From NCBI GenBank assembly GCA_964553035.1, contig CAZKJH010000003.1, forward strand, positions 4,016 through 68,015: a DNA stretch of 64,000 nucleotides. The letters run 5' to 3'. Made by a program: the position numbers and the translations under genes. Source of the stretch: JBBQIY01 sp964553035 (lineage in GTDB: Bacteria; Verrucomicrobiota; Kiritimatiellia; RFP12; UBA3636). The notes beneath the pieces are model-generated. The model did no database searches. It was not told where the DNA came from and saw only the letters and a list, made by a program, of their open reading frames with translations. This document shows positions 30,031 to 38,803 of this stretch, in pieces (position 1 is the stretch's first letter; each line of letters starts with the position of its first letter).

Positions 30031-31371
30031 ATGGATATAGATGAAGACAATTTTTTCGAGCTTACGGCAAATGGCGATGTCCCTTCGGGGCGGCAGCCGC
30101 TTGCAGCGCGGATGCGCCCGCGTTGCATGAACGATATCGTCGGTCAGCAGCATATCATCGGACCGGGCAAGCTCCTGCGGCGGGTGATCGAAGCCGACCG
30201 CCTTTCTAGCATCATCCTCTACGGACCTCCGGGCTGCGGAAAGACCTCCATCGCCGAGGTGATCGCGCTGAGCACGAAACGGCACTTCCAGCGGGCCAGC
30301 GGCGTACTGTCGAATGTTGCGACATTGCGCGTCATTTTGGAGACCGCGCGCAAGGTGGCAACAGGACGTGGCACGATTCTCTTTATCGACGAAATTCATC
30401 GCTTCAACAAAGCGCAACAAGACGTGTTGCTCCCCTACGTGGAAGACGGTAGCATCACGCTCATCGGAGCCACCACGCACAACCCACAGATGTTCGTGAA
30501 TACGCCGCTGACCTCGCGTTCGCTGGTTTTTGAGCTCAAGCCGGTGTCGGAAGACGAGATCTCGACGCTCCTGCGTCGCGCGCTCGCCGATGCCGAGTAT
30601 GGCCTAGGCGGAATGGGTGTGGAGGCAGACGACGATGCGCTCGCGCACATCGCCATGATCTGCGAAGGCGATGCCCGTAAGGCACTCAATGCGCTCGAGG
30701 TAGCAGCACTCAGCACACCACCAGGCGAAAACGATATTCGGCGCATTACAACGCACGTCGCACAAGAGTGTGTGCAACGCAAGATGCTCAATTACGACAA
30801 GGATGAAGAAGGACACTACAACACCATCTCGGCCTTCATCAAGTCAATACGCGGTTCGGATCCTCATGCGGCGATCTACTGGCTTGCCAAGATGCTGGTG
30901 GCGGGAGAAGACCCACGCTTTATTGCGCGCCGCCTCGTCATCAGTGCTTCAGAAGACATCGGCAATGCTGATCCGCGCGGCATCTCTATCGCCGTCGCAG
31001 CCATGCAGGCTGTGGAGTTTATCGGCATGCCCGAGGCGCGCATTACGCTGGCGCAAGCCACAACCTACCTTGCCACAGCGCCCAAGAGCAACGCCGCTTA
31101 CCTCGCGATTAGCGAGGCAGAGGCCGACATCCATGCGGGGCGGGTGATGGAAGTGCCCGAACATCTGCATAATGTCCATATCAAGGCCGTAGGTAAAGAT
31201 CTTGGCGAAGGCTATCAATACCCACACGATTTTAACAACAGCTATGTCGCTCAGGATTACATCCCCGTTGCGAAGGAATACTATAAGCCCAAAGATGTAG
31301 GCTATGAAGAGACGGTCGCTAAGCGTATGGCGTGGTGGAAGGCGCAGCAACAAACCTCAACCAAAGCGTAG
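30031..31371 (+). CDS. rarA: replication-associated recombination protein A (MgsA family)
   Basis: RarA is an AAA+ ATPase related to clamp-loader subunits that acts at stalled replication forks. From ATG 30031 it has 446 residues: Walker A GPPGCGKT (65-72), Walker B ILFIDEIHRF, sensor segment LIGATTHNP, the arginine-finger region PLTSRSLVFEL, and the C-terminal tetramerisation part (SAFIKSIRGSDPHAAIYWLAKM, ASEDIGNADP, YPHDF). The frame is open 28 codons further upstream, but the family N-terminus (PLAARMRPR) and the promoter position favour 30031. It converges with feoB, 7 nt apart. Confidence 0.95.
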   Translation: MDIDEDNFFELTANGDVPSGRQPLAARMRPRCMNDIVGQQHIIGPGKLLRRVIEADRLSSIILYGPPGCGKTSIAEVIALSTKRHFQRASGVLSNVATLRVILETARKVATGRGTILFIDEIHRFNKAQQDVLLPYVEDGSITLIGATTHNPQMFVNTPLTSRSLVFELKPVSEDEISTLLRRALADAEYGLGGMGVEADDDALAHIAMICEGDARKALNALEVAALSTPPGENDIRRITTHVAQECVQRKMLNYDKDEEGHYNTISAFIKSIRGSDPHAAIYWLAKMLVAGEDPRFIARRLVISASEDIGNADPRGISIAVAAMQAVEFIGMPEARITLAQATTYLATAPKSNAAYLAISEAEADIHAGRVMEVPEHLHNVHIKAVGKDLGEGYQYPHDFNNSYVAQDYIPVAKEYYKPKDVGYEETVAKRMAWWKAQQQTSTKA

Positions 31372-31378
31372 TCGGTTA

Positions 31379-33688
31379 TTAAATCAACTGAATCTTTCGC
31401 CGCCGTCCCATTACGGCGAATCCAGTGATCATCGACGTCAGCAAGAGAATCGGTACGGCAATCCACAGCAGGCTGTGGCCCAACGTGATTTGGAAGTAGA
31501 GCGTCGCAACGGACCAGCCCAACACCGTGAGGTAAACCATCATCACCACGCCGTAGTACCGTCCCAGCTCTCGGAAAGCCGCACCCATCGCGGCCAGGCA
31601 CGGTACGTAGAGCAGAATAAAGAGCAGGTAGGCAAACGCTTGATGGCGACCCTTCGAAAACTTGATGCGCATGTTTGTGAAGACCGAGGTTTCGGTATCG
31701 AAAGCTTCCGCTACCGCCGCCTCATCGCCCGAAACATCGCGAAAGCCAAGCGGATCGCTCAGGGCCCTGAAGATTTTGCCAAAGGCAGGCGGGATAGTTG
31801 CGAAGGCATCTCGGACGCCGCCCCAGAAACTATATTTTGGCTCGTTTAAATCCACATCCTCCGCAGAAAATGCCAAGGTGCTGTTCTGTCCATAGAGACT
31901 GGTCATTGTGCCGATTACGGCTTCTTTGGCAAACAGTCCAGTAAAGATGGCAACGGTGGCAGGCCAGTTATCTTTCTCTACGCCCATCGGTTCAAAAACT
32001 GGCGTGCAGGCCGTGGCGACGGCTGACAGCACCGATTTTTCACTATCCTTATTACCGATCGAGCCATCCGTTCCAATCGTGTTGAGGACGCCGAGGATGA
32101 GCACCATGGGCACGATTACTTTACCTGCACGGAAAATGAAGACATGCAATCGATCCCAGGAATGGAGCAGAATGTGCTTCAGACGCGGCATGTGGTAGGG
32201 CGGTAGCTCCATGATAAAATGGGATGGTTCGCCGTAGAAAATGGTCTTCTTGAGAATCAGACCGGTAAGGATGCCCATGAGCATACCTGCGAGATAGATC
32301 ATGAAGACAAGTCTTCCCGGATTTTCAGAAAAGAACGCCGCACCGAACACCACATAGACAGGCAACTTGGCTCCGCACGACATGAAAGGCGTCATAAAAA
32401 TGGTCAAAAAACGGTCGCGCTTGCTCTCCAGCGTCCGCGTTGCCATGATGGCCGGCACCGAGCAACCGAAGCCCACGAGCAGCGGCACGAAAGACTTGCC
32501 GGGAAGGCCGAGCCAGCGCATGAATCGATCCATCACAAACGCCGCACGCGCCATGTACCCTGAGTCTTCCAAGATAGCCAGACAGAAGAACATGAAGAAG
32601 ATTGGCGGAAGGAACGTGGCCATCGTCTGCAAACCAGCACCCAAGCCGCTCGCGATCAACGCAACGAGGAACCCGGGCAGTCCCATCTTCTCCATCAGCA
32701 CCGTGGGGCCATCAACGAAAAACGTCCCACCTAGGACATCGAAAAAGTCAATGAACGCACCTCCCACAACTTGGGTGATCCAGAACACAATGTACATCAC
32801 CAACAGGAAGAACGGGATGCCGAGCCATTTGTTAAGGATAACGGTGTCGGCCTTTTGGGTAAAGAAAACCCTCGGTGCGGCATGGGTCACCACCTCGTGG
32901 CAGAGCCCTTGAATCACGCCATAGCGAGAGTTGGCCAGCGATTCGTCGGGATACTCCTTGAGAATTTTGACGATCCGAGAGCGTGCTTCGTCGAGTGTTT
33001 CTGTAGTCACCGCACCCATCGCGACTGCCTTATCGCACACGGGCTGGTCGCCTTCCAGCAATCGGATGGCAATCCAGCGATCATTGACGTGATACGACTG
33101 CGCAACGGGGCCACACGAAGGCAATAAGGCCGCGATTTCCACCTCAACCTCGTTTGTGTAGCCGATCTTCACGATCGGCTGTGCGGGGTGAAGCAAGGCT
33201 GATTCGATTGAGGCGATTAACGACTTGATACCCGACGGCTTTCGAACATCCACACCGACAACAGGGCAGCCAAGGTGCTTCTCTAAATGAGCGAGGTCAA
33301 TCTTAATTCCGCGGCACTGCACCATATCCATCATCGTGACGATGTGGATCATCGGCACCCGAAGCTCGGTGAGCAATAACGTCAGATAGAGATTTCTCTC
33401 CAGATTAGTTCCGTCGATCACATTGACGAACATATCCGCTTCTCCACCCAAGGTGTACTCGACGGCTACTCGCTCGTCTTCACTACTCGACGTCAGTGAA
33501 TAAATCCCAGGCAAATCAACCAACTCCACATCTGAGGCGTCGGCAAGCTTGAATATCCCAGTCTTGCGCTCAACCGTCACACCAGGCCAGTTGCCGATGT
33601 GCTGCCGTGATCCCGTCAACGCATTGAAGACGGTTGTCTTTCCGCAGTTCGGATTGCCGATGAGGCCAACTTTATAGGTTTTCTTCAC
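31379..33688 (-). CDS. feoB: ferrous iron transport protein B
   Basis: FeoB is an inner-membrane Fe(II) transporter with a cytoplasmic G domain. The 769-residue protein has G1 GNPNCGKT (11-18), the switch/G2 region NWPGVTVE, G3 DLPGIYSL, a helical GDI-like domain to about residue 260, then Gate-type membrane segments (for example PFFLLVMYIVFWITQVVGG and LLVGFGCSVPAIMATRTLESKRDR). It starts at GTG 33688 with GGAGG 7 nt upstream. It follows feoA by 18 nt. Confidence 0.96.
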   Translation of the reverse strand: MKKTYKVGLIGNPNCGKTTVFNALTGSRQHIGNWPGVTVERKTGIFKLADASDVELVDLPGIYSLTSSSEDERVAVEYTLGGEADMFVNVIDGTNLERNLYLTLLLTELRVPMIHIVTMMDMVQCRGIKIDLAHLEKHLGCPVVGVDVRKPSGIKSLIASIESALLHPAQPIVKIGYTNEVEVEIAALLPSCGPVAQSYHVNDRWIAIRLLEGDQPVCDKAVAMGAVTTETLDEARSRIVKILKEYPDESLANSRYGVIQGLCHEVVTHAAPRVFFTQKADTVILNKWLGIPFFLLVMYIVFWITQVVGGAFIDFFDVLGGTFFVDGPTVLMEKMGLPGFLVALIASGLGAGLQTMATFLPPIFFMFFCLAILEDSGYMARAAFVMDRFMRWLGLPGKSFVPLLVGFGCSVPAIMATRTLESKRDRFLTIFMTPFMSCGAKLPVYVVFGAAFFSENPGRLVFMIYLAGMLMGILTGLILKKTIFYGEPSHFIMELPPYHMPRLKHILLHSWDRLHVFIFRAGKVIVPMVLILGVLNTIGTDGSIGNKDSEKSVLSAVATACTPVFEPMGVEKDNWPATVAIFTGLFAKEAVIGTMTSLYGQNSTLAFSAEDVDLNEPKYSFWGGVRDAFATIPPAFGKIFRALSDPLGFRDVSGDEAAVAEAFDTETSVFTNMRIKFSKGRHQAFAYLLFILLYVPCLAAMGAAFRELGRYYGVVMMVYLTVLGWSVATLYFQITLGHSLLWIAVPILLLTSMITGFAVMGRRRKIQLI

Positions 33689-33706
33689 TGAAAGACCTCC
33701 GCGAAT

Positions 33707-33943
33707 TTACAGAATACAGACCTCAACCACGGCGGCCTCTGCCTTGCGGAGCGAGAGATGAAAACCCCTCACTTCAATTTCGATCGGATCCCCCAAGGGA
33801 GCCTGGTTAACAAGCTGCACAACGGCTCCCCGAGTCAGGCCAAGCGAAAGAAGCTTGGCCCGATAGGCCGGATTTCCTTCGGCATACCCCACCACCTTCG
33901 CCTTCACGCCTCTGACAAGATTACTGAGTGAGTATTTAGTCAT
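33707..33943 (-). CDS. feoA: ferrous iron transport protein A
   Basis: This 78-residue SH3-like cytoplasmic protein is needed for FeoB function. The conserved core KLLSLGLTRGAVVQLVNQAPLGDPIEIEVRGFHLSLRK is easy to see. GAGG lies 7 nt before ATG 33943. It begins the feoAB transcript, divergent from mnmA. I saw no clear Fur box in the shared 130-nt gap. Confidence 0.95.
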   Translation of the reverse strand: MTKYSLSNLVRGVKAKVVGYAEGNPAYRAKLLSLGLTRGAVVQLVNQAPLGDPIEIEVRGFHLSLRKAEAAVVEVCIL

Positions 33944-34031
33944 GGAACGCCTCGTTTGTTATAATAGCCTAACATTTGAAAAAGAAATAAATATAGCCCT
34001 ATGCGCGGTACTTGTCAACATAAAAAATCCC

Positions 34032-34060
34032 TTGGCTTCCTGTTCCTGTTACTTTATACT
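34032..34060 (+). promoter_or_regulatory. promoter of mnmA-hydE with a very short leader
   Basis: TTGGCT (34032-34037), a 17-nt spacer and TATACT (34055-34060) form a good sigma-70 promoter. The mnmA ATG is 13 nt beyond the -10 element, so the leader would be about 6-8 nt and has no room for a Shine-Dalgarno site. Confidence 0.6.
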
Positions 34061-34073
34061 GTTCGCCTCCATC

Positions 34074-35141
34074 ATGAAAATAATAGTCGGTCTCAGTGGC
34101 GGCGTCGATTCCTCGGTCGCAGCGCTACTTCTCAAGAACGAGGGACATGAGGTCACAGGTGTGACCATGAAAATCTGGCGTTCTGGCAAATATGCCGGCG
34201 GCGACAGGGATGCTTGTTTTGGTTCTGGCGAGGACGAGGATGTTGCCGTCGCAGAGGCACTTTGCGCCCGCATCGGCATTCCCTACCGCACCTTTGACTG
34301 TTCCAGTCAATATGACGATCTGATCGTCTCGCACTTCCGCAATGAATACATGGCTGGCCGCACCCCGAATCCGTGTGTGCGCTGCAACGCCATGATGAAA
34401 TTTGGTCTTCTTCCTGAGCTGGCTAAGGCCGAAGGGATCGCCTTCGATCGCTTCGCAACGGGCCATTATGCCCGCACGGATATTGTCGACGGACACTCCC
34501 GCTTGCTCCGGGCTGTCGATTCTTTCAAGGATCAGTCATACTTCCTTTATCGACTTTCGCAGGAGCAACTGGCGCGCCATCTCTTCCCGTTAGGTAGTCT
34601 CTCAAAGAACGAGGTGAGGCAAATAGCGCGAGAAAATCAGCTTGATGCCGCCGAGAAGCCAGACAGCCAAGACTTCTATAGTGGCGACCGCGATGAACTG
34701 ATCGGCGAGCCAGATCGTTCAGGAAACATTGTCGATGAAACCGGCAAAATCCTCGGACATCATACCGGATTCTGGAAATACACCATCGGCCAGCGCAAAG
34801 GGCTCTGCATTGCTCATCCGTTACCCCTCTATGTCGTCGAGCTCAACGCCTGCACGAACGAAGTGGTCGTCGGCACCGTTGAACGCACACTCGGTCATTC
34901 GCTCGTTGCTGACTCCTGCAACTGGACTTCGATTCCTGCGCCGGAGACGACAATGGATGTCCAGATCAAAGTCCGTTCCGCAGGGAAGCCGCTTGAAGGC
35001 GCAACCGTGCGCCCGCTTGGCGAAGGACGCTATGAAGCGCGCTTCGCCACTGGCATTGCTGGCGTTGCGCCCGGACAATCCGCCGTCTTCTTCCAGGGCG
35101 ATGTCGTCCTCGGCGGCGGCATTATCAGGAGCGCCGAATGA
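34074..35141 (+). CDS. mnmA: tRNA 2-thiouridylase MnmA-like, one-Cys variant
   Basis: MnmA adds sulfur to U34 of Lys, Glu and Gln tRNAs. The protein (355 residues) starts MKIIVGLSGGVDSSVAALLL with the PP-loop at 7-14. It has TPNPCVRCN with Cys101 and Cys104 (the latter aligning with the first catalytic Cys), TGHYA, FLYRLSQEQL and the YTIGQRKGLGI-like motif as YTIGQRKGLCI. The second catalytic Cys, normally in DSxGICFIG, is missing: residues 197-203 read DSQDFYS. The CVRC pair and the lost Cys suggest a different sulfur or Fe-S chemistry. A longer in-frame extension upstream was rejected because the conserved N-terminus and promoter fit 34074. hydE overlaps its stop by ATGA. Confidence 0.85.
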   Translation: MKIIVGLSGGVDSSVAALLLKNEGHEVTGVTMKIWRSGKYAGGDRDACFGSGEDEDVAVAEALCARIGIPYRTFDCSSQYDDLIVSHFRNEYMAGRTPNPCVRCNAMMKFGLLPELAKAEGIAFDRFATGHYARTDIVDGHSRLLRAVDSFKDQSYFLYRLSQEQLARHLFPLGSLSKNEVRQIARENQLDAAEKPDSQDFYSGDRDELIGEPDRSGNIVDETGKILGHHTGFWKYTIGQRKGLCIAHPLPLYVVELNACTNEVVVGTVERTLGHSLVADSCNWTSIPAPETTMDVQIKVRSAGKPLEGATVRPLGEGRYEARFATGIAGVAPGQSAVFFQGDVVLGGGIIRSAE

Positions 35142-36253
35142 TCCCGCTAGAAACCATTCTCGAACGAGCAAAAGCCAATCCCCACGCCTTGTCGCGCGAT
35201 GAACTTGCGCTTCTGCTCTCACTGACCGCCCCCGCCGATCTGCAGAAACTGCATGATGCGGCTTACGAGGTCAAATGCCGCTACGCAGGTAAAATCGTCA
35301 GCTTCCGCGGAATCATCGAGATGGGCAATGTCTGCTCGAAAGACTGTTTCTACTGCGGCATCCGTAAAGGCAACGCCAAGGTCGAACGCTTCCAGCTCGA
35401 CGAGGCCACGATCTTGCGCGGCATCAAACGCACCCTCGACATGGAATACGGCTCGCTGGTACTCCAGTCCGGCGAACTCGAATCCGAAGCGCATACCGCC
35501 TTCATCGAAAATATCCTGCACCGCATCTCGGAAATGTCGGACGGCAAACTCGGCGTTACCCTTTCCCTTGGAGAACAGTCGGACGAAACCTTCTGGCGCT
35601 GGCGTGCCGCTGGTGCGCATCGCTACCTGCTCCGCATCGAATCGTCGAATCCGGAAATCTACGCCAGACTTCATCCCGCCGACCACAGCTTTGAACGTCG
35701 CGTGGATTGCCTGCGTCTGCTACGCAAACACGACTACCAGGTCGGCAGTGGCGTCATGAGCGGTCTTCCCGGACAGACCAGCGACGATCTGGCCAACGAC
35801 ATTGTGTTCTTCCGCGAAATGGATCTCGACATGATCGGCATGGGCCCGTACATACCGCATCACGACACACCGCTCGGACAGGACATCCCCTTCACGCCGG
35901 AGTATGCAGCCGACCATCTGCGCCTCGGCCTCAACATGATCTCGGCCACCCGTCTCTTCCTGCACGATGTCAACATCGCCGCCACCACGGCGCTGCAGGC
36001 ACTCGCCGATGATGGTCGCGAACAAGGCATTCTTGCCGGGGCCAACATCGTGATGCCCAACGTCACCGACACCGAATACCGTCGCAACTACCAGCTCTAC
36101 GAGAACAAGCCCTGCCTCGACGAAAACTCAGAGCAATGCCGCTACTGCCTTGCCCGCCGACTCGAAAAAATCGGCGAAACCGTCAACTGGAACCACCGCG
36201 GCGATTCGCCTCACTACGCCGCCCGGCACGAGAATGACGAACGGAGGAAATAG
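35138..36253 (+). CDS. hydE: [FeFe]-hydrogenase H-cluster maturase HydE (radical SAM)
   Basis: HydE is a radical SAM enzyme that helps build the 2Fe subcluster of [FeFe]-hydrogenase. The 371-residue protein has the SAM cluster motif CSKDCFYC (Cys66, 70, 73), the preceding FRGIIEMGNV, and the C-terminal accessory cluster CX7CX2C (Cys326, 334, 337), the pattern described for HydE and lacking in BioB and in many HydE-like paralogues. This makes HydE favoured over other BioB-like enzymes. The ATGA overlap with mnmA shows coupling. hydF, hydG and a hydrogenase are not in the window. Confidence 0.85.
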   Translation: MIPLETILERAKANPHALSRDELALLLSLTAPADLQKLHDAAYEVKCRYAGKIVSFRGIIEMGNVCSKDCFYCGIRKGNAKVERFQLDEATILRGIKRTLDMEYGSLVLQSGELESEAHTAFIENILHRISEMSDGKLGVTLSLGEQSDETFWRWRAAGAHRYLLRIESSNPEIYARLHPADHSFERRVDCLRLLRKHDYQVGSGVMSGLPGQTSDDLANDIVFFREMDLDMIGMGPYIPHHDTPLGQDIPFTPEYAADHLRLGLNMISATRLFLHDVNIAATTALQALADDGREQGILAGANIVMPNVTDTEYRRNYQLYENKPCLDENSEQCRYCLARRLEKIGETVNWNHRGDSPHYAARHENDERRK

Positions 36254-36706
36254 TTTTTGGAATTGGGTTTTTGACAAGATTGCAATACCCACTCCACTAA
36301 GCTTCTTGTTCTTCTCGCCCTTCCGGTTAAAAACCCTTCGCCACTCACCTCAGCCTCCTCTGCACATTAAACAATTCGTATAATCCGTGTTTAATCCGTG
36401 AATCACGATGCACGCCCCTCGCTTTAGCTGCTCTAAAATACCACCCGAAAAGCCAAGCTACGTTTAAACCGAAAGTATTACTTTACATTTAGACGTCCTA
36501 AGCGCCAAAAAACTCACGTCATCCGGAATTAAAATTGAACTTTAATTTTGCATAATTTCATTTATATCATTGGATGTAAGTACTTTACCATGTAATACTT
36601 TTTATAAATAGCGTTTATTTTCACTAACTTTTATGCAAAATTAAAATTGAATTTTAATTTCGCGTATTTTATGGTATGATATTTTCACTTCACAAGGAGA
36701 CCGTCA
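36254..36706. other. AT-rich intergenic region upstream of the ATPase gene
   Basis: No gene is visible. The DNA is much poorer in GC than the neighbours and holds the inverted repeat at 36527-36660, and a possible TATGAT -10 element near 36675 for the downstream ATPase, with AAGGAGA as its ribosome-binding site. Confidence 0.6.
36527..36660. repeat. 29-bp inverted repeat, each arm itself near-palindromic
   Basis: The left arm (36527-36555, AATTAAAATTGAAC then TTTAATTTTGCATAA) and right arm (36631-36660) are reverse complements with two mismatches. Each arm has an AATTAAAATTnAATTTTAATT core that is nearly symmetrical. About 75 bp of AT-rich DNA separates them. The right arm reaches the expected -35 zone of the ATPase gene, so an operator pair is possible; a small transposon-like element is the alternative. 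Confidence 0.7.
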
Positions 36707-37891
36707 ATGATCTATCGAAATATTACTCCTCATCTGGAAAAACTCGCTACCTTGTTCCCAGTTGTTACGATCCTCGGGCCTCGGCAGTCGGGAAAGACAA
36801 CGCTGGCGCGTATGACATTCAAAAACTATTCATACGCCAACCTCGAATTGCCGCCGGTGCGGCAGCTTGCACGCGAAGACCCACAAACTTTTTTTGTTAA
36901 CTTTCCGGCCCCCTTGATCATCGATGAAGTCCAACATGCCCCTGAGTTGCTGAGCTATATTCAGGTTTTCGTTGACGAGCACAAAGCGCGTGGGCAATAC
37001 ATTTTGACGGGATCACATCAGCCACTCCTTCAGGCAAAAGTCACCCAGTCGCTGGCAGGACGTACCGCCTTGCTGACACTGCTCCCACTCTCTTTGCCCG
37101 AACTTGCCAATGCTGGATTTTCAATGGACAGGGACGAGTGGCTATTTAAAGGATTCATGCCCAGGATTTATGATGAGTCAATTCCGCCGACATTGCTCTA
37201 TGAGAACTACTACCGGACCTACGTCGAACGAGACGTCCGGCAACTCATCAACGTGAAAGATCAAAATGCTTTTGAAACGTTCGTACGCTTTCTCGCAGGG
37301 CGTGTGGGGCAGGTGGTCAATCTCGAAAGCATGTCCAACGACATCGGCGTCTCGTCCCCCACCTTGGCCGCATGGCTTTCCGTGCTCGAAGCGAGTTATA
37401 TCGTTTTCAAGCTCCATCCCTATTACAACAATTTCGGGAAACGACTGATCAAATCCCCAAAAATCTACTTCACGGATGTGGGTCTGGCGTCGTACCTGCT
37501 TCGAATTGAAAATCGTGATCAAATCGCTCGGGATCCGCTTATCGGAGGCCTTTTCGAGAATCTTGTCGTACTCGAGGCACTCAAGGCACGTTACAATGCA
37601 GGGCTTTCTCCTGATTTATATTACTTCAGGGATAGCAGTGGACTTGAGATCAACTTGATTCTGGATCAGGCACGCCAACTACACGCCTTCGAAATCAAAT
37701 CGTCCAGGACGTGGAACTCAGCATTCGGAAAGAATATGGGGAAATTCCGTGAAAGAATTTCCAGCCTTCTTTCATCCACAGTTATCTATTCAGGTGAGCC
37801 CATAGCTGGCAGCGAAAGCCGCCCCTCATGCGTCCACTTCACTAACACAGCAAGCCTGTTTGTCAAGACGCCAGAAAGCGTTGGGCCTTAG
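36707..37891 (+). CDS. AAA-family ATPase with DUF4143 domain
   Basis: The 394-residue protein has Walker A GPRQSGKT (24-31), Walker B LIIDEVQHAP (70-79), sensor TGSHQ, the spacer typical of AAA_14 proteins, then a DUF4143 domain (RTYVERDVRQLINVKDQNAFETF, FFTDVGLASYLL-like segment, GGLFENLVVLEALKA, FRDSSGLEINLILD, AFEIKSS), a PD-(D/E)XK-like fold. Such proteins are common, often mobile and poorly understood; defence or toxin-like roles have been suggested. It stands alone between an AT-rich gap and a repeat-rich gap, consistent with horizontal arrival. AAGGAGA lies upstream of ATG 36707. Confidence 0.88.
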   Translation: MIYRNITPHLEKLATLFPVVTILGPRQSGKTTLARMTFKNYSYANLELPPVRQLAREDPQTFFVNFPAPLIIDEVQHAPELLSYIQVFVDEHKARGQYILTGSHQPLLQAKVTQSLAGRTALLTLLPLSLPELANAGFSMDRDEWLFKGFMPRIYDESIPPTLLYENYYRTYVERDVRQLINVKDQNAFETFVRFLAGRVGQVVNLESMSNDIGVSSPTLAAWLSVLEASYIVFKLHPYYNNFGKRLIKSPKIYFTDVGLASYLLRIENRDQIARDPLIGGLFENLVVLEALKARYNAGLSPDLYYFRDSSGLEINLILDQARQLHAFEIKSSRTWNSAFGKNMGKFRERISSLLSSTVIYSGEPIAGSESRPSCVHFTNTASLFVKTPESVGP

Positions 37892-37893
37892 AT

Positions 37894-38172
37894 AAGATTA
37901 TAGCAGCGCCATTCCCTGTGGCAAAGTGGACACCCTGCCACAGGCATCTCCGCATCCGCACCACACGCCGAGCGGCTGGGTGGCAGCCTCATCTCGTATT
38001 GTAATCTCGACATTTAGTTCAAGATTACGGTGGCGTAATTGCCTGTGGCAAAGTGGACACCCTGCCACAGGCATCTCCGCATCCGCACCACACGCCGAGC
38101 GGCTGGGTGGCAGCCTCATCTCGTATTGTAATCTCGACATTTAGTTCAAGATTATAATGACGAGATTGCTTG
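37894..38172. repeat. 127-bp tandem repeat, two full copies and a partial third
   Basis: Units begin with AAGATTA at 37894, 38021 and 38148. The first two share a nearly identical 113-bp core (37915-38027 and 38042-38154). The core contains GCCTGTGGCA/TGCCACAGGC, a 10-bp stem around a loop carrying AAGTGGACACC. The third copy stops after about 25 bp. Frames that cross the units in both directions are products of the repeat, not genes. Confidence 0.9.
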
Positions 38173-38803
38173 TGTCCATAATCGGTCAGCCATCGGGGGG
38201 ATGGGTGAAAGTATTTTGCGGGGGTGACGCCTGAGATCTGCTCTGCTGTGCTATCAACCCAGTTGTCGCAATAAGCGCGGTGCGGTTTTAAACACAGAGA
38301 GTTGGAGACACAGAGATTGAGCCACTGGGAGCGATATGCTTCCAGCCTGTGCAAACGACAAACAGGCAAGATGCCTGTTCTCCCAGTAGGGCAACATTTT
38401 TCTGTCCACCCATTTTTCTGTCCCTCTCTACACTAAAACAAGGGGCATATCTCTAGAAATCCCCGATACCGATTTTTCGTTTTGGATCCCGATACCGATA
38501 CCGATTTCGATTACAGACGCGGAGGTCTGCATCGCTCCAGTTTTCTAGTAAAACAAGAGACAGGCGTCTAGAAATTGCGGCCAATCAGGAGATTGGCTCT
38601 CCTATTCCCATCCCTCTGTGCCTCAAACTCTCTGTGTTTAAAACCCAAACCCCATTACCCACATACTTGCCCCCGGTCACTGACCGATTACGAGTTTCAT
38701 CTGAAAAACACTTGTCTTCTCGAGAACGAATGGTTATGCTTTGGATCACCTCTATATGATGGAGGCTGATACAAAGGACGGCTATGACGAAGGGAGATTA
38801 TTG
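38173..38803. repeat. repeat-rich intergenic region with 32-bp inverted arms
   Basis: Arms GGTTTTAAACACAGAGAGTT... (38284-38315) and its near reverse complement (38614-38645) enclose about 300 bp. Inside are an 8-bp-stem hairpin (AACAGGCA/TGCCTGTT, 38361-38379), two TTTTTCTGTCC units near 38396-38424, a CGATACC-rich tract (38464-38510), and two copies of an ACAAG...TCTAGAAAT motif near 38440 and 38560. No coding frame was supported. Confidence 0.65.

Noticed and set aside
33944..34031. Fur box between feoA and mnmA
   Set aside because: The AT-rich sequence gave no convincing match to the 19-bp Fur inverted repeat.
37894..38172. CRISPR-like appearance of the repeated segment
   Set aside because: The unit is 127 bp with essentially no unique spacer between copies and no cas genes nearby. 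It is a tandem duplication.
37898..38369. overlapping open frames across the 127-bp repeat on both strands
   Set aside because: They repeat with the DNA unit, have no ribosome-binding sites and show no protein features.
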